64,000 nucleotides of DNA, taken from JADJPO01 sp963828555. GTDB taxonomy: Bacteria; Actinomycetota; Actinomycetes; Actinomycetales; Kineosporiaceae. Both the position numbers and the translations under genes were made by a program. Positions 27,797-38,295 of this stretch are shown piece by piece; within the stretch, counting starts at the first letter, position 1, and the number at the start of each line of letters is the position of its first letter. The notes under the pieces are model-generated. The model was not told the origin of the DNA. It made no database searches and saw only the letters and a list, made by a program, of their open reading frames with translations. The stretch is from NCBI GenBank assembly GCA_963828555.1, contig CAWHEL010000004.1, positions 1,054,001 through 1,118,000 of the forward strand. The letters are read 5' to 3'.

Positions 27797-28300
27797 GTGT
27801 CCGAGCGCGTGCTGATCGACGGGTTGACGGTGGCCGCTGCCCCCCTGAAGGTGGAGCTGCTCCGGCTGGACCCTGCCCTGCCCCTGCCCACCTATGCCCA
27901 CCCCAGCGACGCGGGCGCGGACCTGGTCAGCGCCGTGGACGTGGTCCTCGCTCCGGGCCGGCGGGCTGTGGTGCCCACCGGCACCGCCATCGCCCTGCCG
28001 GACGGCTATGCCGCGTTCGTGCACCCCCGATCGGGATTGGGTGCCCGGCACGGGGTTACGGTGGTCAATGCGCCGGGCACGATCGACGCCGGGTACCGGG
28101 GTGAGATCAAGGTCACCCTGATCAACACCGATCTGGATGAAGCGTTCGAGGTCCGTCGTGGAGACCGGATCGCCCAGCTGGTGGTCCAGCGGGTGGAGCG
28201 GGTGCAGTTCGTCGAGGTGGACCAGCTCGGGCAGGCGTCGCGAGGCGCGGCTGGGTTCGGTTCCACCGGGGGGTTTCTGGAGAAGGGTGAGGCTCAGTGA
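27797..28300 (+). CDS. dut: Deoxyuridine 5'-triphosphate nucleotidohydrolase
   Basis: Trimeric dUTPase of 167 residues converting dUTP to dUMP. The five motifs are present: SDAGADLVS, VHPRSGLGARHGV, NAPGTIDAGYRGEI, RRGDRIAQLVVQRV and the C-terminal GAAGFGSTGG flap. GTG at 27797 gives about 30 residues before motif 1, slightly longer than many homologues; the internal region before LKVELLRLD may be extra. It overlaps the DUF3710 start by GTGA (28297), forming dut-DUF3710 coupling as in other actinobacteria. Confidence 0.95.
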   Translation: MSERVLIDGLTVAAAPLKVELLRLDPALPLPTYAHPSDAGADLVSAVDVVLAPGRRAVVPTGTAIALPDGYAAFVHPRSGLGARHGVTVVNAPGTIDAGYRGEIKVTLINTDLDEAFEVRRGDRIAQLVVQRVERVQFVEVDQLGQASRGAAGFGSTGGFLEKGEAQ

Positions 28301-29046
28301 AGGTGTTCCGCCGCCGGGACCAGCAGGGCTCCGAGGATCCCGAGGTGAGGGACGAGCCCGAGGTGAGCGACGACGACGCCGAGACTGACGTCGACGACGA
28401 CCGCCCCGGCCTCTCCCCCCGGCCGGACGGCCCATGGGACCTCTCCGAGCAGCCGGAGACCGAGGGCTACGTCGACCTGGGCGGCCTGCGGATCCGCGGC
28501 CGCGAGGGCATGGAGCTGCGGCTGGAGGTCGAGGAGGCCACCGGGGCGGTGAACGCCGCCACGGTGCAGCTCGGCGAGTCAGCGGTGCAGCTGCAGGCCT
28601 TCGCCGCGCCCCGCAGCGAGGGTATCTGGGAGGAGATCCGCGAGGAGATCGCCGCGGGGATCACCCAGCAGGGGGGCACCGCCGACGAGGTGGCCGGGGT
28701 GTTCGGCCGTGAACTGCTGGCTCGGATCCCGGCGCGGACCCCGGACGGACGGACCGGACACCAGCCGGCCCGGTTCGCGGGCATCGACGGACCACGCTGG
28801 TTCCTGCGCGCGGTGTTCCACGGTCGGGCAGTGCACGATGCCGAGGCGGCGGTCGAGCTGGAGTCGGTGGTGCGCGACCTGGTGGTGGTCCGCGGCGCGG
28901 ACGCGAAGGCCCCGCGCGAGTTACTGGTGCTGCGTCTGCCGGACGCCGTGATCGCGCAGCAGCAGGTGGATGAGGCCGAGCAGGAGCGGGGCAAGGACGA
29001 CCTTGCGCCCTTCGAGCGCGGCCCGGAGATCACCGAGATCCACTGA
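28297..29046 (+). CDS. DUF3710 family protein
   Basis: A 249-residue protein. A charged, acidic first 45 residues precede the conserved domain: GPWDLSEQPETEGYVDLGGL, LQAFAAPRSEGIWEEIREEI and PRWFLRAVFHGRA. No membrane segment or known catalytic motif is seen. The family is found next to dut in most actinobacteria and its role is unknown. It begins with a GTG overlapping the dut stop and is followed 19 nt on by an OB-fold gene. Confidence 0.87.
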   Translation: MKVFRRRDQQGSEDPEVRDEPEVSDDDAETDVDDDRPGLSPRPDGPWDLSEQPETEGYVDLGGLRIRGREGMELRLEVEEATGAVNAATVQLGESAVQLQAFAAPRSEGIWEEIREEIAAGITQQGGTADEVAGVFGRELLARIPARTPDGRTGHQPARFAGIDGPRWFLRAVFHGRAVHDAEAAVELESVVRDLVVVRGADAKAPRELLVLRLPDAVIAQQQVDEAEQERGKDDLAPFERGPEITEIH

Positions 29047-29064
29047 CGGGCTTACGCTGGAACC

Positions 29065-29448
29065 ATGGGAACGCCGCCGAAGTCGCGACTGCGCTCCGCC
29101 CTGTCCAGGATCGTGGCTCCTCAGCACGAGGTGCACGCCGAGCAGGAGCAGGAGAGTGCCGTCCGCCTGGGCGGCACCCCGATCGCCGAGCTGGAGCTGC
29201 GTCGCCCGGCCACGGCCTGCGGCACGCTGCGCTCGGTGACCCTGCGGCCGCGGGCGGGAGTGCCCGCGCTGGAGGCCGCGCTGTACGACGGCAGCGGCAC
29301 GCTGACCCTGATCTGGCTGGGGCGCCGGCAGATTGCCGGGGTCGAGCCGGGCCGGCGGATCCGCGTGCACGGCATGGTGACCGAGTCCGAGGGAGAGCCG
29401 GCCGTGTTCAACCCGCGCTACGAACTCCTCGCCCGTGGCGATGGTTGA
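29065..29448 (+). CDS. OB-fold nucleic acid-binding protein
   Basis: A 127-residue protein whose residues about 45-125 form one OB fold (CGTLRSVTLRPRAGVPALEA, LTLIWLGRRQIAGVEPGRRI, RVHGMVTESEGEPAVFNPRY), like the RecG-wedge-type tRNA_anti family. A short basic N-terminus precedes it. Binding of single-stranded DNA or RNA is likely, but the target is unknown. It overlaps the next gene by 8-14 nt depending on start. The order dut, DUF3710, OB, DUF3159, trkA matches Rv2697c-Rv2691. Confidence 0.85.
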   Translation: MGTPPKSRLRSALSRIVAPQHEVHAEQEQESAVRLGGTPIAELELRRPATACGTLRSVTLRPRAGVPALEAALYDGSGTLTLIWLGRRQIAGVEPGRRIRVHGMVTESEGEPAVFNPRYELLARGDG

Positions 29449-30136
29449 GGACGACGCGGCGCAGGGCCCGGTGACAGCGGGCTCGGCGCCGCAGAGCGGT
29501 CTGGCTCAGGCCGTGGGCGAGCAGTTCTCGCTGGAGAAGTCGATCGGCGGCGTCCAGGGCGTGCTCGAGTCAGTCGTTCCGCTGACCGTGTTCTCGGTGC
29601 TCTTCGGCGTCACGCACGACGTGAAGCTGTCGGCGCTGTCGGCGCTGGTGCCCGCGGCAGGGTTCTCCCTGTGGCGTCTGATCCGGCGCGAGCCGCTGAC
29701 CCAGGCGCTGTCCGGGGTGTTCGTCGTGGGGCTGGGCGCCTTCCTGGCGGTGCGCACCGGGCGCTCGGAGAACTACTTCCTGCCCACGATCGTCAAGAAC
29801 CTGGCCTTCGGTGCCGGCTACGCGGTGTCCATCCTGGTGCGCTGGCCGGTCGTGGGGCTGATGCTCGGCTTCGCCCTCGGGGAGATGCTGCACTGGCGCG
29901 AGGTCCCGGCCCGGATGCGGGCCTACCAGCAGGCGACCTGGCTGTGGGTGGGCCTGTTCGTCGTCCGCCTGCTGGTGGAGGTGCCGCTGTACCTGATGGG
30001 CGAGACGGCGGCGCTGGGCTGGCTCAGTGTGCCGCTGGGCATCCCGCTGTTCGCCCTGACCGCCTACCTGACCTGGCTGGTGGTGCGCCGGGTCCCGGTC
30101 GCTCACGCGCCAGGTCACGCCTCCGGTCAGGTGTGA
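29435..30136 (+). CDS. DUF3159 family membrane protein
   Basis: A 233-residue integral membrane protein. After a soluble start come helices SVVPLTVFSVLFGVTHDVKL, LSGVFVVGLGAFLAVRTG, WPVVGLMLGFALGEMLHW, TWLWVGLFVVRLLVEVPLYL and WLSVPLGIPLFALTAYLTWL. The motif RTGRSENYFLPTI is typical of DUF3159. Function unknown; position beside two RCK proteins hints at membrane transport but is not proof. GTG 29435 or ATG 29441 could be the start. The last 10 nt overlap the convergent trkA gene. Confidence 0.85.
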   Translation: MAMVEDDAAQGPVTAGSAPQSGLAQAVGEQFSLEKSIGGVQGVLESVVPLTVFSVLFGVTHDVKLSALSALVPAAGFSLWRLIRREPLTQALSGVFVVGLGAFLAVRTGRSENYFLPTIVKNLAFGAGYAVSILVRWPVVGLMLGFALGEMLHWREVPARMRAYQQATWLWVGLFVVRLLVEVPLYLMGETAALGWLSVPLGIPLFALTAYLTWLVVRRVPVAHAPGHASGQV

Positions 30137-30792
30137 TCGGGGCTGAGCAGGCGCTGCAGGGCGTCCTCTGACTCCGGCACCGTGATGAACATCAGCTCGT
30201 CGTTGGCCTCGAGGGTGTCGTCACGACTGGGCGCGATCGGCCGCTCATCGCGGATGATGGCCACCAGCACGGTGTCGTCCGGCCATTCCAGGTCACCGAC
30301 CAGAGTGCCGGCCACCGGGGTGTCCGAGGGCAGGGTGAGCTCGACCATGTTGGCGTGGCTCTGCTGGAAGGTGAAGATCCGCACCAGGTCGCCGATCGAG
30401 ACGGCCTCCTCCACCAGGGCGGTCATCAGCCGCGGGGTGGAGACGGCGACATCGACCCCCCAGGCCTCGTCGAACATCCACTCGTTCTTCGGGTTGTTCA
30501 CCCGGGCCACGGTGCGCGGCACGCCGTACTCGGTCTTGGCCAGCAGCGAGACCACCAGGTTGACCTTGTCGTCCCCGCTGGCCGCGACCACCACGTCGCA
30601 GTCGGCCAGCCCGGCCTCGGCGAGCGAACTGATCTCGCAGGCGTCGGCGAGCAGCCACTGGGCATCGGGCACGCTGGCCAGGCGGATCGCCGCCGGGTCC
30701 CGGTCGACCAGCAGCACCTCGTGCCCGTTGGCCAGCAGTTCCGAGGCGATCGAGCGGCCCACGCTGCCGGCACCGGCGATCACGACGCGCAT
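30127..30792 (-). CDS. trkA: TrkA-type RCK potassium-uptake regulatory protein
   Basis: A 221-residue cytosolic RCK protein: Rossmann RCK_N domain (MRVVIAGAGSVGRSIASELL, then VLLVDRDPAAIRLA) and an RCK_C domain ending NDELMFITVPESEDALQRLL. It binds NAD(H)/ATP-type nucleotides and gates potassium transport. It is the second gene of a two-gene operon; its ATG overlaps the first gene's stop (ATGA at 30789-30792). This is equivalent in position to ceoC of mycobacteria. Confidence 0.9.
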   Translation of the reverse strand: MRVVIAGAGSVGRSIASELLANGHEVLLVDRDPAAIRLASVPDAQWLLADACEISSLAEAGLADCDVVVAASGDDKVNLVVSLLAKTEYGVPRTVARVNNPKNEWMFDEAWGVDVAVSTPRLMTALVEEAVSIGDLVRIFTFQQSHANMVELTLPSDTPVAGTLVGDLEWPDDTVLVAIIRDERPIAPSRDDTLEANDELMFITVPESEDALQRLLSPDHT

Positions 30793-31460
30793 CAGTGACC
30801 CTCCTCCACCGGGGCGGCGGCCAGCGCCGACTCCGCGTCCGGCACGTCGACCTCGCGGATCATCAGGTGCACCAGGTCGCCCTCCTGATAGACGGTCTGC
30901 GGCCGCGGCACCACACCCTCACCGAGCCGGGTGAGGTAGGCCACGCGGCCCTGGGTCGCGTCCTCGAGGTCGGCCATCCGCCGGCCCACCCAGCCCAGGT
31001 GCACCCGCACCTCGGCCAGGATCAGGGCGCCCGAGGCGTCCCGGTACTCCGAGGCCGCGCCGACCGGCAGCAGTCGACGCACGATCTGGTCGGCCGTCCA
31101 GCGCACGGTGGCCACGGTGGGGATGCCCAGGCGCTGGTAGACCTCGGCGCGCCCCGGGTCGTAGATGCGGGCGACCACGTTGGAGACCCCGAACACCTCC
31201 CGGGCGACCCTGGCCGCCAGGATGTTGGAGTTGTCGCCGCTGCTGACCGCGGCGAAGGCATAGGCGTCGGCGATGCCGGCGTCCTGCAGGGTCTCCCGCT
31301 CGAAGCCGGCGCCGGTGACCCGCTGGCCCTCGAAGCCGGCGCCCAGACGGCGGAACGCATCCGGGTTCTGGTCGATCACGGCGACCGTGTGGCCCCGGTC
31401 CTCGACCATCTGGGCCAAGGTCGACCCGGTCCGGCCACACCCCATGATCACGAAATGCAC
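30792..31460 (-). CDS. trkA: TrkA-type RCK potassium-uptake regulatory protein
   Basis: The first of the two paralogues, 222 residues. The N-domain has MHFVIMGCGRTGSTLAQMVE and the nucleotide-binding VAVIDQNPDAFRRLG. A mid-protein stretch contains SSGDNSNILAARVAREVFGV. The RCK_C domain is near the end (GVVPRPQTVYQEGDLVHLMI). It is divergent from a KimA-like potassium importer with a 59-nt shared promoter region, so this locus looks like a potassium module. Comparable to ceoB of mycobacteria. Confidence 0.9.
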   Translation of the reverse strand: MHFVIMGCGRTGSTLAQMVEDRGHTVAVIDQNPDAFRRLGAGFEGQRVTGAGFERETLQDAGIADAYAFAAVSSGDNSNILAARVAREVFGVSNVVARIYDPGRAEVYQRLGIPTVATVRWTADQIVRRLLPVGAASEYRDASGALILAEVRVHLGWVGRRMADLEDATQGRVAYLTRLGEGVVPRPQTVYQEGDLVHLMIREVDVPDAESALAAAPVEEGH

Positions 31461-31519
31461 GGCGATCCGACTCCTTCTGTGTCGGGGCCGACGCTACACG
31501 CCCGTCGGGCACGCCTACG

Positions 31520-33553
31520 ATGCCCATCGTGCCCCTATTCACCGATGCGTTGAAGCGGCTTCTGCTGGGACGCCCCTTCCACAGCGAGCGCCTGTCCGAG
31601 ACGCTGTTGCCCAAGCGGATCGCCTTGCCGGTGTTCGCCTCCGACGCATTGTCGTCGGTGGCGTACGCGCCGGATGAGATCTTTCTCACGCTCGCCTTCG
31701 CCGGCGTCACCTCCTACGTCTACTCGCCGTTCGTCGGCCTGGGCGTGGTCTTCGTCATGGTGATCGTGGTGCTGTCGTACCGGCAGAACGTGCACGCCTA
31801 TCCCTCAGGCGGCGGCGACTACGAGGTGGCCACCACCAACCTGGGTGTTCCGGCGGGGCTCACGGTGGCCAGCGCCCTGCTGGTCGACTACGTGCTGACC
31901 GTGGCGGTATCGGTGTCCTCCGGCGCTCAGTACGCCGCGTCCGCCGTCCCGATGCTCCGCGGGCACGAGGCGCTGCTCGGGGTGGCTGTGGTGACGGTGC
32001 TCACCTCGATCAACCTGCGCGGAGTGCGCGAGTCGGGGACGGCCTTCGCGCTGCCGACCTACGCCTTCATGGTCGCGATCATCGGGATGGGCCTGTACGG
32101 CCTGTTCCGGCTGACCCAGGGGACGCTGCCCCTGGTCGAGAGCGCCGAGCTCACCCTCAAGGTGGAGCCGCAGTTCGAGCAGGGCCTGGTCGGCATGGGC
32201 TGGGGGTTCCTGCTGCTGCGGGCCTTCTCCTCCGGCTGCGCTGCACTGACCGGCGTCGAGGCCATCAGCAATGGTGTCCCGGCCTTCCAGCGCCCCAAGA
32301 GCAAGAACGCGGCCACCACCCTGGCTCTGCTGGGCGCGATCGCAGTGACCATGCTGATGACCATCATCGTGCTGGCCAACAAGATGCAGCTGCGTTACAG
32401 CGAGGAGCCTGCCACGCACCTGCTCCGCGACGGCGTGCCGGTGGGGGAGGACTACGTGCAGAGCCCGGTGATCGGGCAGATCGCCAAGGCCCTTTTCGCC
32501 GGGGCGCCGATCGCCTTCTACCTGGTGGCGGCGACCACCGGGCTGATCCTGGTGCTGGCGGCGAACACAGCCTTCAACGGGTTCCCGGTGCTGGGTTCGA
32601 TCCTGGCTCGGGACGACCTGATGCCACGCCAGTTGCACTCGCGCGGTGACCGGCTGGCGTTCAGCAACGGCATCATCATGCTGGCCGCGGCCGCCGCGGT
32701 GCTGATCCTGCTCTACGACGCCAAGGTCACCAAGCTGATCCAGCTCTACATCGTCGGCGTCTTCATCTCGTTCACGGTCAGCCAGACCGGCATGGTCCGG
32801 CATTGGACGCGGCTGTTGCACAGGGAGACAGATCGCGCGGCACGGCGCCGGATGATCCGCTCCCGGGTGGTCAACACGATCGGCCTGACCATCACCGGGA
32901 CCGTGCTGGTGATCGTGCTGCTGACCAAGTTCCTCCGGGGCGCCTACCTCGCCCTGATCGCGATGAGCCTGCTGTACCTGTTGATGCTGGGAATCCGGAA
33001 GCACTACCAGTCGGTGCGCAAGGAGCTGTCCATCGACGCCAACGGGAGTGCCCGGCAGCTGCCGTCCCGGGTGCATGCGATCGTGCTGGTCTCCAAGATC
33101 CACAAGCCGACCATGCGTGCTCTGGCCTATGCGCGGGCCTCGCGACCGTTCATGCTCGAGGCGGTCACCGTGGTGGTCGATCCTGAGGACACCGCGCGGC
33201 TTCAGCGCGACTGGGACGCCCGGGACATCCCGGTGCCGCTGCGGGCCCTGGATTCGCCCTATCGGGAGGTCACTCGACCGGTGGTCGACTACGTCAAGAG
33301 CATCCGACGTGACAGCCCGCGCGACCTGGTGGTGGTCTACGTCCCCGAGTACGTGGTGGGGCACTGGTGGGAGCAGGTGCTGCACAACCAGAGTGCGCTG
33401 CGGTTGAAGACCCGGCTCCACTACACGCCGGGGGTGATGGTGGCCAGCGTGCCCTGGCAGCTGTCCTCCTCCGAGGGCGTGGAGGAGCGTGCCGAGGCCA
33501 AACCCATGATCACTCGACGGAACCGGCAGATCGAGGATCTGATCGATGAATGA
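31520..33553 (+). CDS. KimA-like potassium importer (APC/KUP superfamily)
   Basis: A 677-residue transporter with about 12 membrane helices and a 180-residue cytosolic tail. Strong resemblance to Bacillus KimA, as I recall it: LPVFASDALSSVAYAPDEI, VLSYRQNVHAYPSGGGDYEV, AFSSGCAALTGVEAISNGVP, LILVLAANTAFNGFPVLGSI, GDRLAFSNGI and VGVFISFTVSQTGMVRHW. The tail (VHAIVLVSKIHKPTMRALAY...) has the Usp-like fold. KimA is a proton-coupled high-affinity K+ importer inhibited by c-di-AMP. Location opposite two RCK genes supports potassium as substrate. In mycobacteria the matching gene (Rv2690c) is annotated only as an amino-acid permease. It overlaps the next gene by 8 nt. Confidence 0.82.
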   Translation: MPIVPLFTDALKRLLLGRPFHSERLSETLLPKRIALPVFASDALSSVAYAPDEIFLTLAFAGVTSYVYSPFVGLGVVFVMVIVVLSYRQNVHAYPSGGGDYEVATTNLGVPAGLTVASALLVDYVLTVAVSVSSGAQYAASAVPMLRGHEALLGVAVVTVLTSINLRGVRESGTAFALPTYAFMVAIIGMGLYGLFRLTQGTLPLVESAELTLKVEPQFEQGLVGMGWGFLLLRAFSSGCAALTGVEAISNGVPAFQRPKSKNAATTLALLGAIAVTMLMTIIVLANKMQLRYSEEPATHLLRDGVPVGEDYVQSPVIGQIAKALFAGAPIAFYLVAATTGLILVLAANTAFNGFPVLGSILARDDLMPRQLHSRGDRLAFSNGIIMLAAAAAVLILLYDAKVTKLIQLYIVGVFISFTVSQTGMVRHWTRLLHRETDRAARRRMIRSRVVNTIGLTITGTVLVIVLLTKFLRGAYLALIAMSLLYLLMLGIRKHYQSVRKELSIDANGSARQLPSRVHAIVLVSKIHKPTMRALAYARASRPFMLEAVTVVVDPEDTARLQRDWDARDIPVPLRALDSPYREVTRPVVDYVKSIRRDSPRDLVVVYVPEYVVGHWWEQVLHNQSALRLKTRLHYTPGVMVASVPWQLSSSEGVEERAEAKPMITRRNRQIEDLIDE

Positions 33554-34887
33554 GCGCGGCGATGCCGCGGACATGACTCTGCTCCAGCTCGAGATCGGCC
33601 CGGTGGCCACCGGCGGCAGCTGCGTGGCCCGGCATGAGGGCCGGGTGGTGTTCGTGCGTCATGCGTTGCCCGGCGAGGTGGTGCTGGCCCGGCTGCTGGA
33701 CGACGGCACCGACAAGCGGTTCTGGCGGGCCGACGCGGTGGAGGTACTGCGGGCCTCACCCGACCGGGTGCCGGTGCGGTGCCCGGTGGCCGGGCCCGGG
33801 GGCTGCGGTGGCTGCGACTGGCAGCACGCCTCGCTCGCCGCCCAGCGCGAGGGCAAGGCCGCCGTGGTCCGTGAGCAGCTGCGTCGGTTGGCCGGCCTGG
33901 AATGGCCCGGGCTGGAGGTGGAGGCGCTCACGGGTGAGGCCGACGGGCTGGGCTGGCGACGGCGGGTGCGGTTCGCGGTGGATGCCGAGGGCCGGGCGGG
34001 TCTGCGCGCTCACCGCTCGCGTGCGGTGATCGTGCTTCAGCGGCTGCCCGATCGCCCACTCGGACGTGGCCGCCGTGGATGTGCCCGGACGGCGCTGGCC
34101 CGGGGCCGGGGCGGTGGAGGTGGTCACCGGCGACGACGGCGACCCGCTGGTCATCGTCGAGCCGCCGGACGGCGCGATCGGTCCGCGGCGGAGCGGGGAG
34201 CTGCCGCCGCTGCCGGTGCCGGTCTCCCTGGCCCGGCGTCAGGCGGACGGCGTGCACCGGCTGCGCGGGCGGACCTGGGTGGAGCACCGGGTCGAGGTGC
34301 CGCTGCCCGGCGGCGAGGTGGTGCAGCGCCGGTTCCGGGTCACCGGCGGAGGATTCTGGCAGGGGCACCCGGCGGCCGCGCAGACCCTGCTCGACGCCGT
34401 CCTGGCGGCCGTCGGACCCCGGCCGGGCGAGCGCGTGGTGGACCTGTACTCCGGCGCCGGCCTGTTCGCCGCGGGCCTGGCGCTGGCCGTGGGGGAGCAG
34501 GGCGCGGTGCTCGGGCTGGAGGGCGATGCGCGGGCCTGCGCCGACGCCCGGCGCAATCTGCACGACCTCACCTGGGTGCAGCTGGAGCAGGGCCGGGTGG
34601 AGCGCCGGCTCAGTGCGCTGACCTCGAAGTCACCCTGGTCGGGCTCCGCCGACGTGGTCGTCCTCGATCCACCCCGGGCAGGCGCAGGCCGGGCGGTGAT
34701 GGAGGCGATCGTCGCTCTGCACCCCCGCGCCGTCGCGTACGTGGCCTGCGACCCGGCCTCCCTGGCCCGTGACCTCGCCCTCGCCGGTGCCCGGGGCTAC
34801 CACCTGACCGCCTTACGCGCCTTCGACCTCTTCCCGATGACCCACCACGTCGAATCCCTAGCCCTCCTCACCCCCACCCCCTCCTGA
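33546..34887 (+). pseudogene. RumA/TrmA-family RNA (uracil-5-)-methyltransferase, one frameshift
   Basis: The N-terminal part (frame of ATG 33546) has a TRAM domain (LEIGPVATGGSCVARHEG) and three Fe-S cysteines (CPVAGPGGCGGCDWQHA). The C-terminal part, in the +1 frame, has the fourth Cys (RCPIAHSDVAAVDV), the SAM motif VVDLYSGAGLFAAGLAL, VLDPPRAGAG and the catalytic Cys in AYVACDPASLARDL. Removing one G of the GG at 34042-34043 restores QRCPIAH and a continuous protein of about 446 residues. As written the gene is broken; a sequencing error is at least as likely. It should methylate a uridine of rRNA or tRNA. It overlaps the KimA-like gene by 8 nt, as its Rv2689c counterpart adjoins Rv2690c. 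Confidence 0.85.
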
Positions 34888-34943
34888 TGGGCACAACGTC
34901 ACGCGGTGCCCATCCGGCGGGTGCAACGTCACGCCGCGCCCGC
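34885..34943. repeat. Dispersed repeat B, copy 2 (at the methyltransferase stop)
   Basis: Starts with the TGA stop of the preceding gene and runs tgatgggcacaacgtcacgc..., 53 of 59 positions identical to the reverse complement of copy 1. Two units, framed GGGCAC...GTGCCC and GGGTGC...GCGCCC, could each fold. A third degenerate unit (gggtgcaacgccgcgcacgt) follows at about 34950-34970. Confidence 0.8.
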
Positions 34944-35268
34944 GCGGGGTGGGTGCAACGCCGCGCACGTGCCTGATTGCGGTGGCTCAACGTGACGAGT
35001 GCCGGCGTGTGGACACTTCTCGGGGCTCTGTGGACGGTTCTCAGGCTGAAAGGGCCGGATCTGCCCGAGAACTGTCCACACTCGAGGCGTGCACCGGCGG
35101 GAGGGCTCGCGAGCGGGGGCTGGCGGCGGGCGGGCTGGCGGCGGGAGCAGGAGGCTGGGCATGCCGTCAGGGGAATGCCACGCGGTCAGCCGGGGCGGCG
35201 CGGCGCAGAGTGGGGACCGCTCATCGCACGCTTCGTGCGGTCCACTTGAAGCGTGACGTCCGTCGAGA
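34944..35268. other. Non-coding stretch with an 18-bp imperfect inverted repeat
   Basis: No convincing gene. Arms at 35007-35024 (gtgtggacacttctcggg) and 35064-35081 are inverted in 17 of 18 positions. A third partial copy, gtggacggttctc, at 35030-35042 can pair with the right arm in 12 of 13 positions, so two alternative hairpins are possible. The rest is low-complexity GC-rich sequence leading into the aconitase promoter. Confidence 0.55.
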
Positions 35269-35286
35269 TATCTTGACGTCAAGATA
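35269..35286. promoter_or_regulatory. Perfect 18-bp palindrome upstream of aconitase (probable operator)
   Basis: tatcttgacgtcaagata is a perfect dyad 56 nt before the aconitase GTG. It sits in an AT-rich island within very GC-rich DNA and contains TTGACG, which could serve as a -35 element. An overlapping near-palindrome, tcgagatatcttga (35263-35276), precedes it. A dimeric repressor (for instance TetR or GntR type) would fit; none is encoded beside it in this window. Confidence 0.7.
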
Positions 35287-35342
35287 AATTCCGGTGCGGC
35301 AGGATGGGACCTCACCGACGCAACGACGCGAAGGAGCGGATC

Positions 35343-38020
<2,678 letters not shown>

Positions 38021-38035
38021 CCCACCGCACCACCC

Positions 38036-38117
38036 AACCCGCTCATGCTCCGCAGGGGTACATCGAAAACGGTCAAAACGACCCCAGGAATGTACCCCAG
38101 CGGAGCATGAGCGGGTT
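38036..38117. repeat. Dispersed palindromic repeat A, copy 3 (best preserved)
   Basis: Arms 38036-38063 and 38090-38117 are inverted in 27 of 28 positions (aacccgctcatgctccgc, then aggggtacat) around a 26-nt spacer. It starts 16 nt after the aconitase stop. As RNA it would be a very stable hairpin and may end or protect the acn transcript. There is no T-tract. Confidence 0.92.
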
Positions 38118-38177
38118 TGTTACGAGAGTGTGACCAGCAGATGGCCGCGAAGTCCTTCCCGCGGCATCACCGGCCCA

Positions 38178-38200
38178 ATATGTTGTGCGCCACAACATAT
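38178..38200. promoter_or_regulatory. Operator-like palindrome upstream of the sugar ABC operon
   Basis: atatgttgtg and cacaacatat are perfect 10-bp inverted arms separated by cgc, 96 nt before the binding-protein start and AT-rich for this genome. The likely ligand is the ROK repressor encoded at the end of the same gene cluster. The assignment is by context. Confidence 0.75.
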
Positions 38201-38295
38201 CCGCCGCCCGAGCATCGGGACGGCAGAGGCCGGAGGGCACCCGCCCTCGGGTCGAGGATCCGGGAACCATCGTCGGTTCCAGGAAGGACCGGAGT

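Noticed and set aside
34929..35287. Several open frames on both strands between the methyltransferase and aconitase genes
   Set aside because: They are low-complexity Arg/Pro/Trp sequence produced by GC-rich repeats; no ribosome site or coherent domain.
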